Shown one piece after another: positions 42,852 to 54,500 of a DNA stretch of 64,000 nt (position 1 is its first letter; the number at the start of each line of letters is the position of its first letter). The translations under genes were made by a program, and so were the position numbers. The notes under the pieces were generated by a model. That model ran no database searches and was not told the DNA's origin. It was given only the letters and a program-made list of their open reading frames with translations. The DNA comes from Heliocidaris tuberculata. Lineage: Eukaryota; Echinodermata; Echinoidea; Camarodonta; Echinometridae. The stretch is taken from positions 35,093,363 through 35,157,362 of the forward strand of contig CM046846.1 of assembly GCA_025618425.1 (NCBI GenBank), written 5' to 3'.

Positions 42852-45800
42852 AATGTAATACATTTATTTCTTCTTCTTCTTTTTCTTCTTCTAGAAAATT
42901 GCTGCTTCAGAGTACTGAAGATATATCGCACTGGGAGTATGAGAGGAAAAACGACGGAAACTCAGAGTGCTACGACAAGAAAGCACCATGCCCCCCAATT
43001 TTCTGTGCTGTAATTATTTTCTATAAAAATAAACAACCGTTTCATACATTTTATTGAATGTTTTAACAGGAATTCCTACAATGATTACGCTGATTTTGAC
43101 ATGTCATCCAATAAGGATGTATGCGTATTCCATCTTCCCATCTATCTTTCCATTCATCTTTCAACCGATTCTATCTTTTTATTTGTTATTCTTTCCTTCT
43201 TTCTTTCTGGTCGCATTCTGTGCTTTGTTGGATGGGTTCGAATCCCATGAAGTTCCAAATATCACTTCAGAACTTTCATTGGTGGCAACAGCATGAAATG
43301 AGATCTAAAGCTTTATATTCCTAATTAATGACATCATCCACATGCATATCCTTTTGAAATAAGAAAATCTTGATTATGTAATAATGTAGGGTGTATACCT
43401 ATTGGGGGAGACTACCATGCATTTGAGTCTGAAATAAAGTCTTGAATTTAATTCATGTGCAGGTATCATACAAATTACTCATTGCAGCATTGTTGCACGT
43501 TATCCACGAAGAACGTCTACATATTTCTTGCGTAAGAGAGGAAAGCGACGGAAATTCACAGTCCTACAACATGACAGCAGCATGCCCCCCAATTTCCTGT
43601 GCTGTAATTATTTTTTATAAAAATGAACAACCGTTTAATACATTTTATTGAATATTTTAACAGGAATTCCTGCAATGATTACGCTCATTTTGGCATGTCA
43701 TCCACTAAGATCGTATGCGTATTCCATCTTTCCATCTATCTTTCCATGAATCAACCGATTCTATCTTTTTATTTGTTATTCTTTCCTTCTATCTCTCTGT
43801 CATCCCATTTTTCTGGTCGCATTTGTGCTTGTTGGATGGGTTATCATTCATGCCTGTCTGAAGCCCTTATCTCCCCCAGAACTCTGGGGCAGAACGAGGG
43901 CTGCAGCAACATACCCCTCTTCCCCTGCTGTAAATTATTTTTAATTATAAATTTAAAAAACGCTTGATAGATTTCTTTGAAATTTTCAACATGTTAGTCG
44001 TACAATGATCCTGCTCATTTTGACATCTCGTCCATGGAGAATGTATGTAATTCTCTCGTGTAAGAGGAAAACGACCGAAATTCAGCGTCGTACGACAAGA
44101 CAGAAATTTAGGAGTTTTAAGATAAATTCCCCCTTGTTTATTTTTGAATTGAGGCATGCATGAAGTTCATAGCTGTATTCTTATAACTTAGGGAAATGTG
44201 CCTATTCTTAACTTAGTTCAGTGAATGTATCAGAGTTACATGTAGAATTACTCTGGGTACTATTCTATAAAAAACAAACTTTTTATTTGGTATATGTTTG
44301 AATGATGAGCTTCTTCCACCATGTTCAAATGATTATGATTCGGTATCGAAAAATGAATTAAAGCTTGAATCTGAATATCTGTGCACACGCTTATGCCCAA
44401 AGACATATAAACTGCTAACAATGTACATAGAACAGTGCACCAAAACCACATAACTGAATTTTACATTAGTTTGGGATGGACAGTGCACTGTACATATAGG
44501 CAGCATAGAATATTGTACATATTGACCATACTGTGAGTGCCACACAGTATGCAGTTAATTCCTGCTGGTATGTCCGGTCACAACCTTTTAAGCCTGTTGC
44601 TATGGTCACCGGAGTTAATGTTTACTTTATCGACGAGCTTCACTCTACTCTCTAGATCTATCTGGATTTACTCAGGATTTACTCGTGATCATTGAACATT
44701 TTATGTGTTTTCATAAGGTAGGAAAATGTTTGTAATTACGGCTTACGAGGCCTAAAGTTAGGCCTAAAGTTAGATCTAGATATAGACTATGCCTGCAGTG
44801 CAGTGCAGTGCTGCACTGCTGTGCCAACGTAGCCTACTTGTCACTGTCTAAGACTATGATGAATACTGACAGTGTCATAACTTTTCATCTAGCCCCCCTT
44901 ATTGTCTTAATTTCTCTTTCATATTAACAAGGCAGTGCCAAGGCACTTGTCTCCCAGAACTCCTGGCCTGACAATCTGCTGCTTTCTGGTGAGGGTAGCT
45001 GTGCAAGGTATGGTATTGGTATTGATAACTTTGAATGTCCCTTTTTTTTCTTTATCGTTTTATTTTTAAAACTATGCATGTAAAACCATTTACAATATTC
45101 AAACAGCTAGCATTCCTGACCTAGAGTATGCAAGGGAAAATTCAATATAAGCCTCTGAATTCCTGCATTATTGTGCATACTTAGAGTAGTCTACTTGTTC
45201 TGTCTTGAACACAAAACTATAGACTCTAACTTGAAGTTCATAGATTTGTACATTCCCTGTGAACCCCTAATATTCCTACATAAATAATTACGCTCGTTTC
45301 AGCATGTCATCCATGAAGAACGTACGCATATTTCTTGCGTACGAGAGGAAAATGACGGAAATGCAGGGTCCAGCGACAAGACAGCAGCATTCCCCCCATT
45401 TCCTGTGCTGTAATTATTTTCTATGAGAAATTAACAACCATGTAATGCATTTCATTGAATGTTTTAACAGGAATTCCTACAATGATAACGCTCATTTTGG
45501 CATGTCATCCACTAAGAACGTACATGCGTATTCCATTTCCATTCATCTTTCAACCGATTTTTTTATTTGTTATTCTTTCCTTCTATATTTCTGGTCGCAT
45601 TTTGTGCTATGTTGGATGGGTTCGAATTGGCTTGCAACGTGCACTCACGTAATCACGTCACGGTGCAATTTCATGTTTCGAGTAATTTCGTAGAAAAACA
45701 TCATTTACGAAGTGTTGGGTCTACACTTCGCTATTTTACCTGCCAGTAAACCACAAATAATTATGTCTCTACGTGAGGTTGGGTGAGGTTTTATCAACTT

Positions 45801-46118
45801 TACCCAACAGTTTATCGCGATTTTTAAAATTGCAAGTGCTTTTATTGAGACTAGTAATGACGTCATTCAGTTTTTTTACAACAATTGTCTTGCGAAGATT
45901 TCATTGCAACAAAAATCGAGAACCTTTCCGAGCCCTGGTTGGAATGAAATCGTGAGTAATTTAACGATTCCAAGAGATTTGCAATTGCAAACTTTATTTT
46001 TGTCATATTTTAATGTATTGTATTGTGCAGAAAAGGAAAGAAAAAAACCCCGAGAAAAGACCTTCATGTACCCGAATTTAGACACATGTACCCCAAAAAG
46101 GACCTTTATGTACCCCAA
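42852..46118 (+). repeat. Composite array block, copy 2
   Basis: Matches 37604-41470 at an offset of about 5250 bp on the left and about 4669 bp on the right. It lacks about 590 bp and most of the terminal minisatellite. Substitutions are few, so the duplication is fairly recent. Confidence 0.9.
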
Positions 46119-48240
46119 ATCTTGCCCTAATCTCCCCCAGAACTCTGGGGCTGATAATGGCTTCTGCGGCATACCTTCTCTTGCCCTTGTGGAAAACTTT
46201 TTCTTCATTATAAATTGAAACACGTTTATTAATTTCTTTGAAATTTTCACAGGTTAGTCGGACAATGATCCCACTCATTTTGACACTTCGTCCATGAAGA
46301 ACGTACATGTTTTCCTCTCACACAAGGAAAAAACGATTGAAAGTCAGTGTCATTCGACATGACGGCAGAACAATAAGTCAACTACCCCTTTGCTGTTATA
46401 TTTTTCTTGAGAAATGAACAACTAATTAATGTATTTTATTTGATATTCAGTCAGGTGTTTCTGCAATGATTACGCATGTTTGGGGGTGTCATCCATGGAG
46501 AAAATTACATTTATTTCCTGCGTACAAGATGTAAACAACCCAAAATCAACGTTCCACCATAGGACTGTCAGTGATCATGTTGAGTACATGTAGATTATTC
46601 ATGTTTATTTTCAAATAAAGGTATTTGTTGAATATAAAGGCTTTGAAATGATTAGAATAATAGTTGAATATACTGCACCTGAAACAATTTGATGTTTAAT
46701 GAAAAAAAATAAGCATAATGTAGGGCTCTCTCTTGCCCTACCATAGGCTTTATCTCCCCCAGAACTCTGGGGCTGACAATGGCTGCTGCGGCGTAACTTC
46801 TCTTGCCCTTGTGCAAAACTTTTTATTCATTATAAATTGAAAAACGTTTATTAATTTCTTGGAAATTTTCACAGGTTAGTCGGACAATGATCCCACTCAT
46901 TTTGACACTTCGTCCATGAAGAACTTACATGTTTTCCTCTCACACAAGGAAAAAATGATCGAAATTCAGTGTCGCTTGACAAGACGGCAGAACATGTTCC
47001 CTACCCCTTTGTTTGCTGTTATATTTTCCTTGAGAAATTAATAACCAATTAATATATTATTTTTGATATTCAGTCAGGTGTTCTACAATGATTATGCATA
47101 TTGTGGGGGTGTCATCCATGGAGAAAATTATGTTTATTACCTGCGTACAAGAGGTAAACAACCCAAATTCAGCGTTCCACCATAGGACTGTCAGTGATCA
47201 TGGTGAGTACATGTAGATTATTCATGTTTATTTTCAAATAAAGGTATTTGTTAAATATAAAGGCTTTGAAATGATTAGAATAATAGTTAAATATGCTGCA
47301 CCTGAAACAATTTGATGTTTAATGAAAGAAATTAAGCATAATGTAGGGCTCTCTCTTGCCCTACCATAGGCTATATCTTGCCCTAATCTCCCCCAGAACT
47401 CTGGTGCTGACAATGGATGCTGCGGCATACCTTCTCTTGCCCTTGTGCAAAAGTTTTTCTTTATTATCAATTGAAAAACGTTTATTAATTTCTTGGAAAT
47501 TTTCACAGGTTAGTCGGACAATGATCCCACTCATTTTGACACTTCGTCCATAAATAACGTACATGTTTTCCTCTCACACAAGGAAAAAACGATCAAAATT
47601 CAGTGTCGTTCGACAAGACGGCAAATCAAGTCCCCTACCCCTTTGTTTGCTGTTATATTTTAATGTATTCTTTTTAATATTCAGTCAGGTGTTTCTGCAA
47701 TGAATACGCATGTTTGGGGTGTCATCCATGGAGAAAATTATGTTTATTTCCTGCGTACAAGAGGTAAACAACTCAAATTCAGCATTCCACCATAGGACTG
47801 TCAGTGATCATGGTGAGTATAGATTATTCACGTTCATTTTCAAATAAAGGTATTGTTAAATATAAAGGCTCTGAAATGATTAGAATAATAGTTAAATATG
47901 CTGCACCTAAAACAATTTTGTGTTTAATGAAAGAAATTAAGCATAATGTCGGGCTCTCTCTTGCCCTACAATGGGCTATATCTTGCCCTAATCTCCCCCA
48001 GAACTCTGGGGCTGACAATGGATGCTGCGGCAAATACCTCTCTCTTGCCCTTGTGCAAAAGTTTTTCTTCATTATAAATTGGAAAACATTAATTTTTTTG
48101 AAATTTTCACAGGTTAGTCGGACAGTGATCCCACTCATTTTGACACTTCGTCTATGAAGAACGTACATGTTTTTCCTCACACACAAGAAAAAAATCGACC
48201 GAAATTCAGCAACCCACGACAAGACAGGTAATAATTATCG
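46119..48240 (+). repeat. Further 645-bp monomers
   Basis: Hallmarks at 46128, 46756, 47394 and 47996. The last core, 48113-48227, is preceded by TTTTCACAG and followed by GTAATA, giving the clearest exon-like boundaries in the array. Confidence 0.88.
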
Positions 48241-49390
48241 TACATGTCGATGCGCCATATTTATTTTTAATTTAAACTTTATATAGACTGATAGAAGGCT
48301 TTAGAATATTAGAATAGTAGGTAAATATCTTGTACTTGAAAGGATTTGATGTTAAGTAGAAGAAATTAATCAATATCAGCGCTATTTCTAGCCCTCATCT
48401 GCCCCAGAACTCTGCAGGTGAATGCTGGCTGCACTCCCATCTCAGTCTAGAGTGTAATGCGGAATTTTATTTTTCTGTGAGAAATTAACAACCATTTAAT
48501 GTATTTCAAAGAATTTGAAATCATGTATTCCAGCCATGATAAGGTTCATTTTAGCACACTGTCCATGAAGAATGGTACTGATATTAATTGTGTAAGAGAG
48601 GAAAATGCGAGAAAATTGCGAGTCCTAGCTATGACAGGTCATGTCTATTCCCATTTTCTGTGCTGTAACTTGAGATCTAGATATTTTGCAAAGAGAAATT
48701 AATAACCATTTCTTGTACTTTATTCAATCTTTCAACAGGAATTCCTACAATGATTACGCTCATTTTTGGATGTCATCCATGTAGAACGTACGCACATTTC
48801 TTGCGTACGACAGGAAACCAACCGAAATTCACAGTCCCATAAGACGGTAATGGATGGGATTAGATACTGTATGATTTCCTGAGTGTAATGTGTACTTTGA
48901 AATTACATTTTGTACAGAGTAATTAGCCTTTTGATTTCTTAGAATAGTAGTTAAATGTCTTGTTCCTGAGAAGATTTGATGTTTATGTCATTCTGTCATT
49001 TCAATATCCTTCCATTCTGCTGTCATTTATTTCATCCCTCTTTATATCTTTTATTCGATCATCTCAACCATCTCCATTTCCATCCACTCTTCTGTCAATC
49101 CATATTTCTTTGATGTATTTTTCATTCTTCTGTCATTGTTATGTCATTCCATCTTTCCTTCTCTTACTGTTCTATTCGTCTATGATTGTATTCATCTTTT
49201 TGTCCTTCTATTGTTTTTTTCATTCATTCCATCTATCTCTGTCACCTTTTGTTATGATTTTATTCCACTTTTTCATTTTGTGCTCTGTTGGATGGGTTCG
49301 AATCCCATGAAGTTCCAAATATCAATTCAGAACTTTCAATGGTGGCAACAGCATGAAATGAGGTCTAAAACATTATATTCCATAACAATT
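48241..49390 (+). repeat. Degenerate array edge with SINE piece
   Basis: Diverged cores near 48530 and 48738 (AACAGGAATTCCTACAATGA), then T/C-rich DNA (48980-49270) and the SINE 3' part at 49276-49383. Divergence is highest here, as expected at a satellite edge. Confidence 0.75.
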
Positions 49391-50327
49391 TCTCTTCATT
49401 CTTCTATCATTTCATCCACCCATCTCTATATCCGTCCACTCTTCTGTCAATCTATACTTTCTTCTCTGTATCCTTAAATTTTTCAATTTTTTAATATCCT
49501 TCCATGCTTTTATCACAATCTGTATTGGAATTATACATGAAACCACGTTTCTGAGCAATTTTTGGTCCGACATGCAAGTACAAAATTATGCCTGGCTTTG
49601 CATGCCCGGAGGTCGCGAATTTGGTCTCAAAAGATGCGCGAGATGTGAAGGAAAAAAGTCCTGAAATTTCAGTGCGTGATTATTTCGCGTAAAAAATTTG
49701 TCGCGAAAAATGTCGAGGGGGGGGGCTAAATAAGCCCCCCCCCCCCCCCCCCAGGCTACATAGGGTTAAGTGAAAATTATATAGGCTCATTGTTTGTGTG
49801 CATGCGGTGTGTCGACTCTAGTCCGCAGTAACATTTCAGCGCTGGTGATGGTGGTCGACCGTAGAGGGCAAAGAGTTAATCTCATTTGATTTTCCTAATT
49901 TTAAGTTTAATTTTTATCATGAATGATTTATGAAAAAGCCTTCCAGGAATGTCAAAGGAAATAAATGAATGAAAGAACTTATTTATAATTTGTTTATTTC
50001 GTGGATTTATTAAAAGATAAAGAATGTATAAAAGGAAGAGAATGACGAAATTTTGTTATCATGTGCTTAATTTGTGTGTTTATTGTACATAGATGTAGCA
50101 CTTCCCATCACATTTGAATTATGAGACCGACGGAATTGTAACCTTACTGTACATACAGCTTATGAAAAAAAAAGAAATTTTTGTTTTCCCCTGCACGATT
50201 GAAGATAGAAGATAAATCTCATGTTTTATGCACCCAGTGTTTTTGCGACTGCCATGTCAGAGAGATAGTGGTTTTACCGTATTAACAAAGAACTGATAAC
50301 AAAGCAAAACAAAAATTGAGAATAGAG
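49391..50327. other. Intergenic, no gene seen
   Basis: A G10/C18 pair near 49716-49752 (oligo-G, 10-bp spacer, oligo-C) could fold into a hairpin. Otherwise AT-rich with no gene. Confidence 0.5.
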
Positions 50328-50576
50328 CATGGCCGTACGCAGCAGGGGGGGGGGGAGGGGCAGGGTTAGTTGCCCCCCTTCCCTAGAAATTTGGAAAACG
50401 TACATATTTTTACTAACAATTTTTGCAAAATCCACCAAAATTGTGCTCCAAATCCTTCAATTTCACTTAAAAGAGTGCGAAAGTACTCTCGCTTTTGAGC
50501 TTCTTTGAAAATTTTTATACGTCCTGCCCCTCCCCCCCCCCCTCCCCCAGGAAAAAAACTCTCTGTACGGCCATGG
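50328..50576. mobile_element. ~249-bp MITE with CATGGCCGTACG ends
   Basis: CATGGCCGTACGCAG at the left and CTGTACGGCCATG at the right are inverted. GAATAG occurs close to both sides and may be the target duplication (two extra bases on the left). The interior starts with a G-run and ends with a C-run. Confidence 0.72.
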
Positions 50577-51330
50577 AATAGTCCTATGGAAATCTCAACT
50601 CTTATCCCAAAAGATATTTTTAAATCTTTTAAAAACAATTCTATATCTAAACCCGTTTACACACAAGTGATAAAATGCACCTAACCCATTATAGCTTAAG
50701 ACAAATTATGAAATTAATTCTGTAATAAGAGCAAGGGCAGTAATGGAAAAGGGAAAGTGGATATGTGTGAGTGTGCGGGTAATAGAGAAAGAAAGGAAGA
50801 GAGAGAGGGAGTGGGAGAAGGGAGGGATAGTAAGGGCCGGAAAGAATAAATTTAATTTCATTTGAAAGTTTGAATCTATATTGTTGTGAATTGCCGTTAA
50901 GGGAGATTCGATTAATAGAAAAGGGGAAAAAGGGAATTTGGAATTGCAAACATGTAAATAAAACTTGATATTTTATAATCATCCTGGAAAATAATTATGA
51001 AAAAAAAATGAAAACAAAATCGAGCAATGAAATTCTAAGCCAGGAGTTCTGGGAGAAACTGGTTTTGTTTTCTGCTGGAGACAAATGCCATTTTCAAATC
51101 AATCAAACCTTTGAGAGGAAGACAGACACTTTGGACTCTTTTATCATTTTTTTTTTTTTTAATTTCTTGGGAAATGTGAAATAAAAAATAAAAATAAAAA
51201 TAAAAAATTCAGTTGGGCCGATCAAATGAACAGCGTTTACCATAATAAATTTGAACCAGCAGTCCAGGCGAAGGTCTGAACTAACTGGAGTTGGAAAGTG
51301 TATGCATGATTTCTTGTAGGAATAGGGGAC
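50577..51330. other. Intergenic, no gene seen
   Basis: A GA-rich stretch (50750-50835) and, near 51038-51056 on the minus strand, a CTCCCAGAACTCCTGGC word like those of the array's composite blocks (39692, 44947). Confidence 0.5.
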
Positions 51331-51339
51331 TAGGGAAAA

Positions 51340-51866
51340 AAGGAAGATTTTCCAAGAATTAAAGATATGCCAACTACCCCATTAAAGAGTTTTAGCTAAT
51401 TTACTTACCCCCAACATACCCAATAAAAACTCTCATTCGGTGCCCCCTTAAATAATGCCACGGTTGCACCCCCCCCCCCCCCCCCCCCCACCATTGCCCT
51501 GCAGAAAAATCCTGTAGCTATTTTTGGGTAGAAAAAGGAAGAATTTCAAAACAATTATTCATAACTACCTCATTAAAGAGGCTTAGCTATTACCTATCTC
51601 CAATATACCCAATGAAAAACTCTCATTCAGTGCCCCCTAAAATAATGCCACGGTTGCACCCCCCCCCCCCACCTCCATGGCTCTGAAGAAAAATCCTATA
51701 GATATTTTCGTGTAGAAAAAGGAAGAATTTCAAAACAATTATTCACAACTACCCCATTAAAAAGGCTTAGCTGTTACCTACCTCCAATATACCCAATAAA
51801 AAACTCTCATTCGGTGCTCCCTAAAATAATGGAACGGTTGCACACCCCCCCCCCCCCCCGCAGTCA
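51340..51866. repeat. ~187-bp tandem repeat, three copies
   Basis: The markers CAACTACCCCATTAAA, ACTCTCATTCGGTGC and CGGTTGCACC followed by a C-run recur with periods of about 190 and 184 bp (CGGTTG at 51461, 51651 and 51835). The C-runs differ in length between copies. Confidence 0.9.
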
Positions 51867-52147
51867 TCCAAATTATAAGTATATTGAAAAGGCTCTTCTT
51901 CTATGACATAGGACAAGATAAAGATTTAGAATTATTATTGTGAGAGTAATACCCATTCACTCAGCTACGTCTATATAGCCCCCAATCCCCCCCCCCCCCC
52001 CGAGAAAAAAAATCATTAGGTACCCTTCCCTAAACTGCAAAGCATCCACATGTAGGCCTGACCCCCAAAAGAAAAATCCTTGTTTGAGATGAGGTAAATC
52101 ATTGTTCCTGAGGAGACGTATAGAATTAGAAGGTGTTAATTTCCATT
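51867..52147. other. Intergenic, no gene seen
   Basis: A C-run near 51987-52002; otherwise unremarkable. Confidence 0.5.
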
Positions 52148-52250
52148 TAACCTCTTATTTCTTCTCTCCTTATGTATTTCTTTGTTTTGCCTTGAATATC
52201 CTCTGGTCTTTTCTTATGTATTTCTTTGTTTTACCTTCCATTTTCTTCCA
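52148..52250. repeat. Two isolated copies of the CTTATGTATTTCTTTGTTTT unit
   Basis: The phrase occurs at about 52170 and 52212, separated by TTGAATATCCTCTGG. It is the same unit that forms the large minisatellite at 56690-58268, 4.5 kb away. Confidence 0.85.
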
Positions 52251-52293
52251 AGTCATATGGTGATGTATCTACGCTTGACTATAGTATATTTGG

Positions 52294-53338
52294 CTATTGA
52301 CGATGTGTAAATTTCAGAGCTGCCCTCTACGTCCAAGTGCAGCAAGGGTGACTTTTCCTTGATTGTGGCCTATTCGGTTAGGGTTAGACCCCATTAGGGT
52401 TAGTCATATTAAACCCCTTTCCCATAAATATAAGCAATAATACTTTTAGGTGTGTGTAGATAAATAACTAATCGTGATTTAAAAAAAAAAAAAAAATCAT
52501 TAAACCTAGGAATAAGAAATCAGAGCCATGCAAAATGAGGTTAGGGTTAGGGTTTTCTCCGCTTTTGGTCCTCTAAGCTTAGTTTTTTTTATCACAAAAA
52601 TGGCCATATTTCAGTGAAAAATAGGGGGTTAGGGCTAATTTTTGGATATGTTGTATCAAATGGTATCAGCTTTCTGGCAAAAAATTGAAAAAAAAATTGG
52701 ATGAATATTTCATGACGTCATTCTGAAGCAGGGAAGTACGAATTGTCTTGAAACCCTAGTATGAGACAACTTCATTTTTTGGCCAAGTTCGATTTTCGAC
52801 AAATTTGTTGAAGGGGTTAGAGGTCAGACATACGGGGTTAGAACGCTGTTTTGAACAGGTTTCATCTAGCGCATCGCAGCGTAAAAATTGAAGTCGGGAA
52901 CCATGCTAACTAGAAAAAGGACCTGCGCGCACCCCAAAGTGTTTATTTAGCAGATATCTTTTTCGTTTGAGGAAAAAAGTGGGGAAAGTTGCCAAAATAT
53001 ACTAGATTAGGGTGATACCTACATACTATTCAAAATTCAGCCCAAAAGAACAAGGAAATAAAAAATTATGACCATTTTTCCAAAAAAATTCTGGGGTTAG
53101 CAAAAAGGACCTCCATGTACCCCGAAAAAGACATTTAAGTACCTTAAAGTACCTTTCTTGACTTTACACTGGATTTTGAAACCTTTAACCTTTGACCTTT
53201 GACCTCATTTTCAGTGTAGGGGTAGAGTAGATTCTAAACTACAAATAGTTTAACGTTTGAGTTTAACCCCACACTACTTTTCTTAAAATTGCAATTTTAG
53301 TGAACCCTTGTTACTAAAAAACTCTGAAATAAACACAG
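52294..53338. mobile_element. ~1.04-kb dispersed element, copy 2
   Basis: Collinear with 29451-30490, with a sharp shared left boundary (CTATTGACGATGTGTAAA) and different flanks (TTTGG here, CAGAAC there). This supports insertion of a discrete element rather than a regional duplication. Confidence 0.87.
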
Positions 53339-53407
53339 TTAGGGTTAGGGTTAGGGTTAGGGTTAGGGTTAGGGTTAGGGTTAGGGTTAGGGGTTAGGGT
53401 TAGGGCT
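53339..53407. repeat. Interstitial telomeric repeat (TTAGGG)n
   Basis: About 70 bp of nearly pure TTAGGG directly after dispersed-element copy 2. Confidence 0.95.
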
Positions 53408-53411
53408 ATGG

Positions 53412-53710
53412 TTTTGTACCTTTGGGCACCCGAAAATTGACTTTGGGTACCCGAAAATTAACTTCATGTACCCGAAAATTAACTGGTTCCCCGAAAATTA
53501 ACTATGGTTCCCTCAAAATTGACTATGGTACCCGAAAATTTACCTTGGGTACCCAAAAATTAACCCTGGGTACCCCAAAATTAACCTTGGTTCCCCGAAA
53601 ATTAACCTTGGTTCCCCGAAAATTAACCATGGGTACCCCAAAATTAACCATGGGTACCCCAAAATTAACCATGGGTGCCTGAAAACTTACCTTTGGGTAC
53701 CCGAATATAC
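53412..53710. repeat. GGGTACCCGAAAATTAACC minisatellite
   Basis: About 14 units of roughly 20 bp. The unit shares the GTACCC core and the position with the minisatellite beside element copy 1 but has a different remainder (AAAATTAACC instead of AAAAAGGACC). Frames are stop-free on both strands because of the period; I do not regard them as genes. Confidence 0.9.
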
Positions 53711-54500
53711 TTCTTATGTTTGAATTTTTTTTTCTTTGCAATTTGACCTTTCCAGTCATTATGAACTAATAAAATATGATCATTGATTATTATTTTATCA
53801 CTCCAGAAGAACTTGGGGATTATTTTTTTTTTTTAAAGAAATAAGAGCAATTTTATGATGCAGTGTTTATTTCTCAGAAATTTTCCGATTTTTCGACGTT
53901 TTCGGAGTATTTTGTCAGATTTTATCTTCAAATATCTTCTAATATATCGTGTTTCTTACTTTAGGCGGGCAGGGGTAGCTTTAGTATTTAATAATCAATC
54001 TATTTCTCATTGCATTATCGATAAAATGATTTTACTAAAAAGATATCTGCAATTATGTAAAGTAATGACAAAAATCAACTCAAAAATTTACGGACTGATT
54101 TGTGAATTTGTGAGGGAGACCGTTAGCTGAGCCAAAACCGGACCTACTTTCTTCTTTCCCATCTCTTTTGACGTGACCAAGTTTTGATCATGTTCATGTT
54201 CATGTTTCATGATTAAATCCACAATTTGCGAGGTAATTGGAAACCTGTAGGGTCAAGACATGATGGAAAATTTACCAGGAGAACGGAGACATGGTTTCAG
54301 ACAAAGAAAGGCTGATTAAAAGGTTAAAACTAAGGCATTATGGTCTCCTTTCTGTGACCATGGACTGGTTATTCTCAGGCCGCCAGACCCGGCGTACAGA
54401 GGGGCTACGGTACGTAAACGATCGAGTAGGACAGCTGGTCATGAAACAGTTGTGTGGTGACGGGCCGTGTGGTGACGGGCCGTGTGGTGACTACTCTTAC
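53711..54500. other. No recognised gene; short 15-bp repeat at 54452-54490
   Basis: Two stop-free stretches (53855-54130 and 54291-54503) show no domain I recognise. TGTGGTGACGGGCCG is repeated 2.6 times at 54452-54490. Confidence 0.5.

Larger units (their letters stand above)
31741..48960 (+). repeat. Hierarchical tandem array built on an exon-like core
   Basis: The array is made of a ~645-bp monomer (about 14 recognisable copies) and a related composite block. Each monomer contains CCCCAGAACTCTGGGG, then a pyrimidine-rich TTTTCACAG followed by a ~115-bp core, then TATTCAG followed by a second, homologous ~133-bp core ending GATCATG|GTGAGT. A third version, AACAGGAATTCCTACAATGA, fills the composite blocks. 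All cores align with each other (ATGATTACGC, TGTCATCCATGAAGAACGTA, GAAATTCAG, ACGACAAGACAG). AG before and GT after some cores look like splice sites. I find no long conserved frame. Confidence 0.85.

Noticed and set aside
37779..45752. Plus-strand frames such as GIPTMITLILACHPLRTY in the composite blocks
   Set aside because: The frames do not persist through aligned cores (many have TGA at CCATGAAG), so I treat the cores as exon-like repeats without claiming a protein.
32940..48222. Repeated 60-130-codon minus-strand frames (starting MYVLHGRSVKMSG or MPQHPLSAPEFWGRL) across the array
   Set aside because: They recur because the repeat recurs. A and B copies differ at many amino-acid positions, frames break in several monomers, and two different frames are open over the same DNA; no family was recognised.
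31741..48960. CRISPR-like array
   Set aside because: Units are hundreds of bases long, eukaryotic in context and without repeat-spacer alternation; this is a satellite-type array.
53422..53759. Stop-free frames over the GTACCC minisatellite on both strands
   Set aside because: Purely a consequence of a repeat unit of about 20 bp lacking stops; repetitive peptides of no known type.
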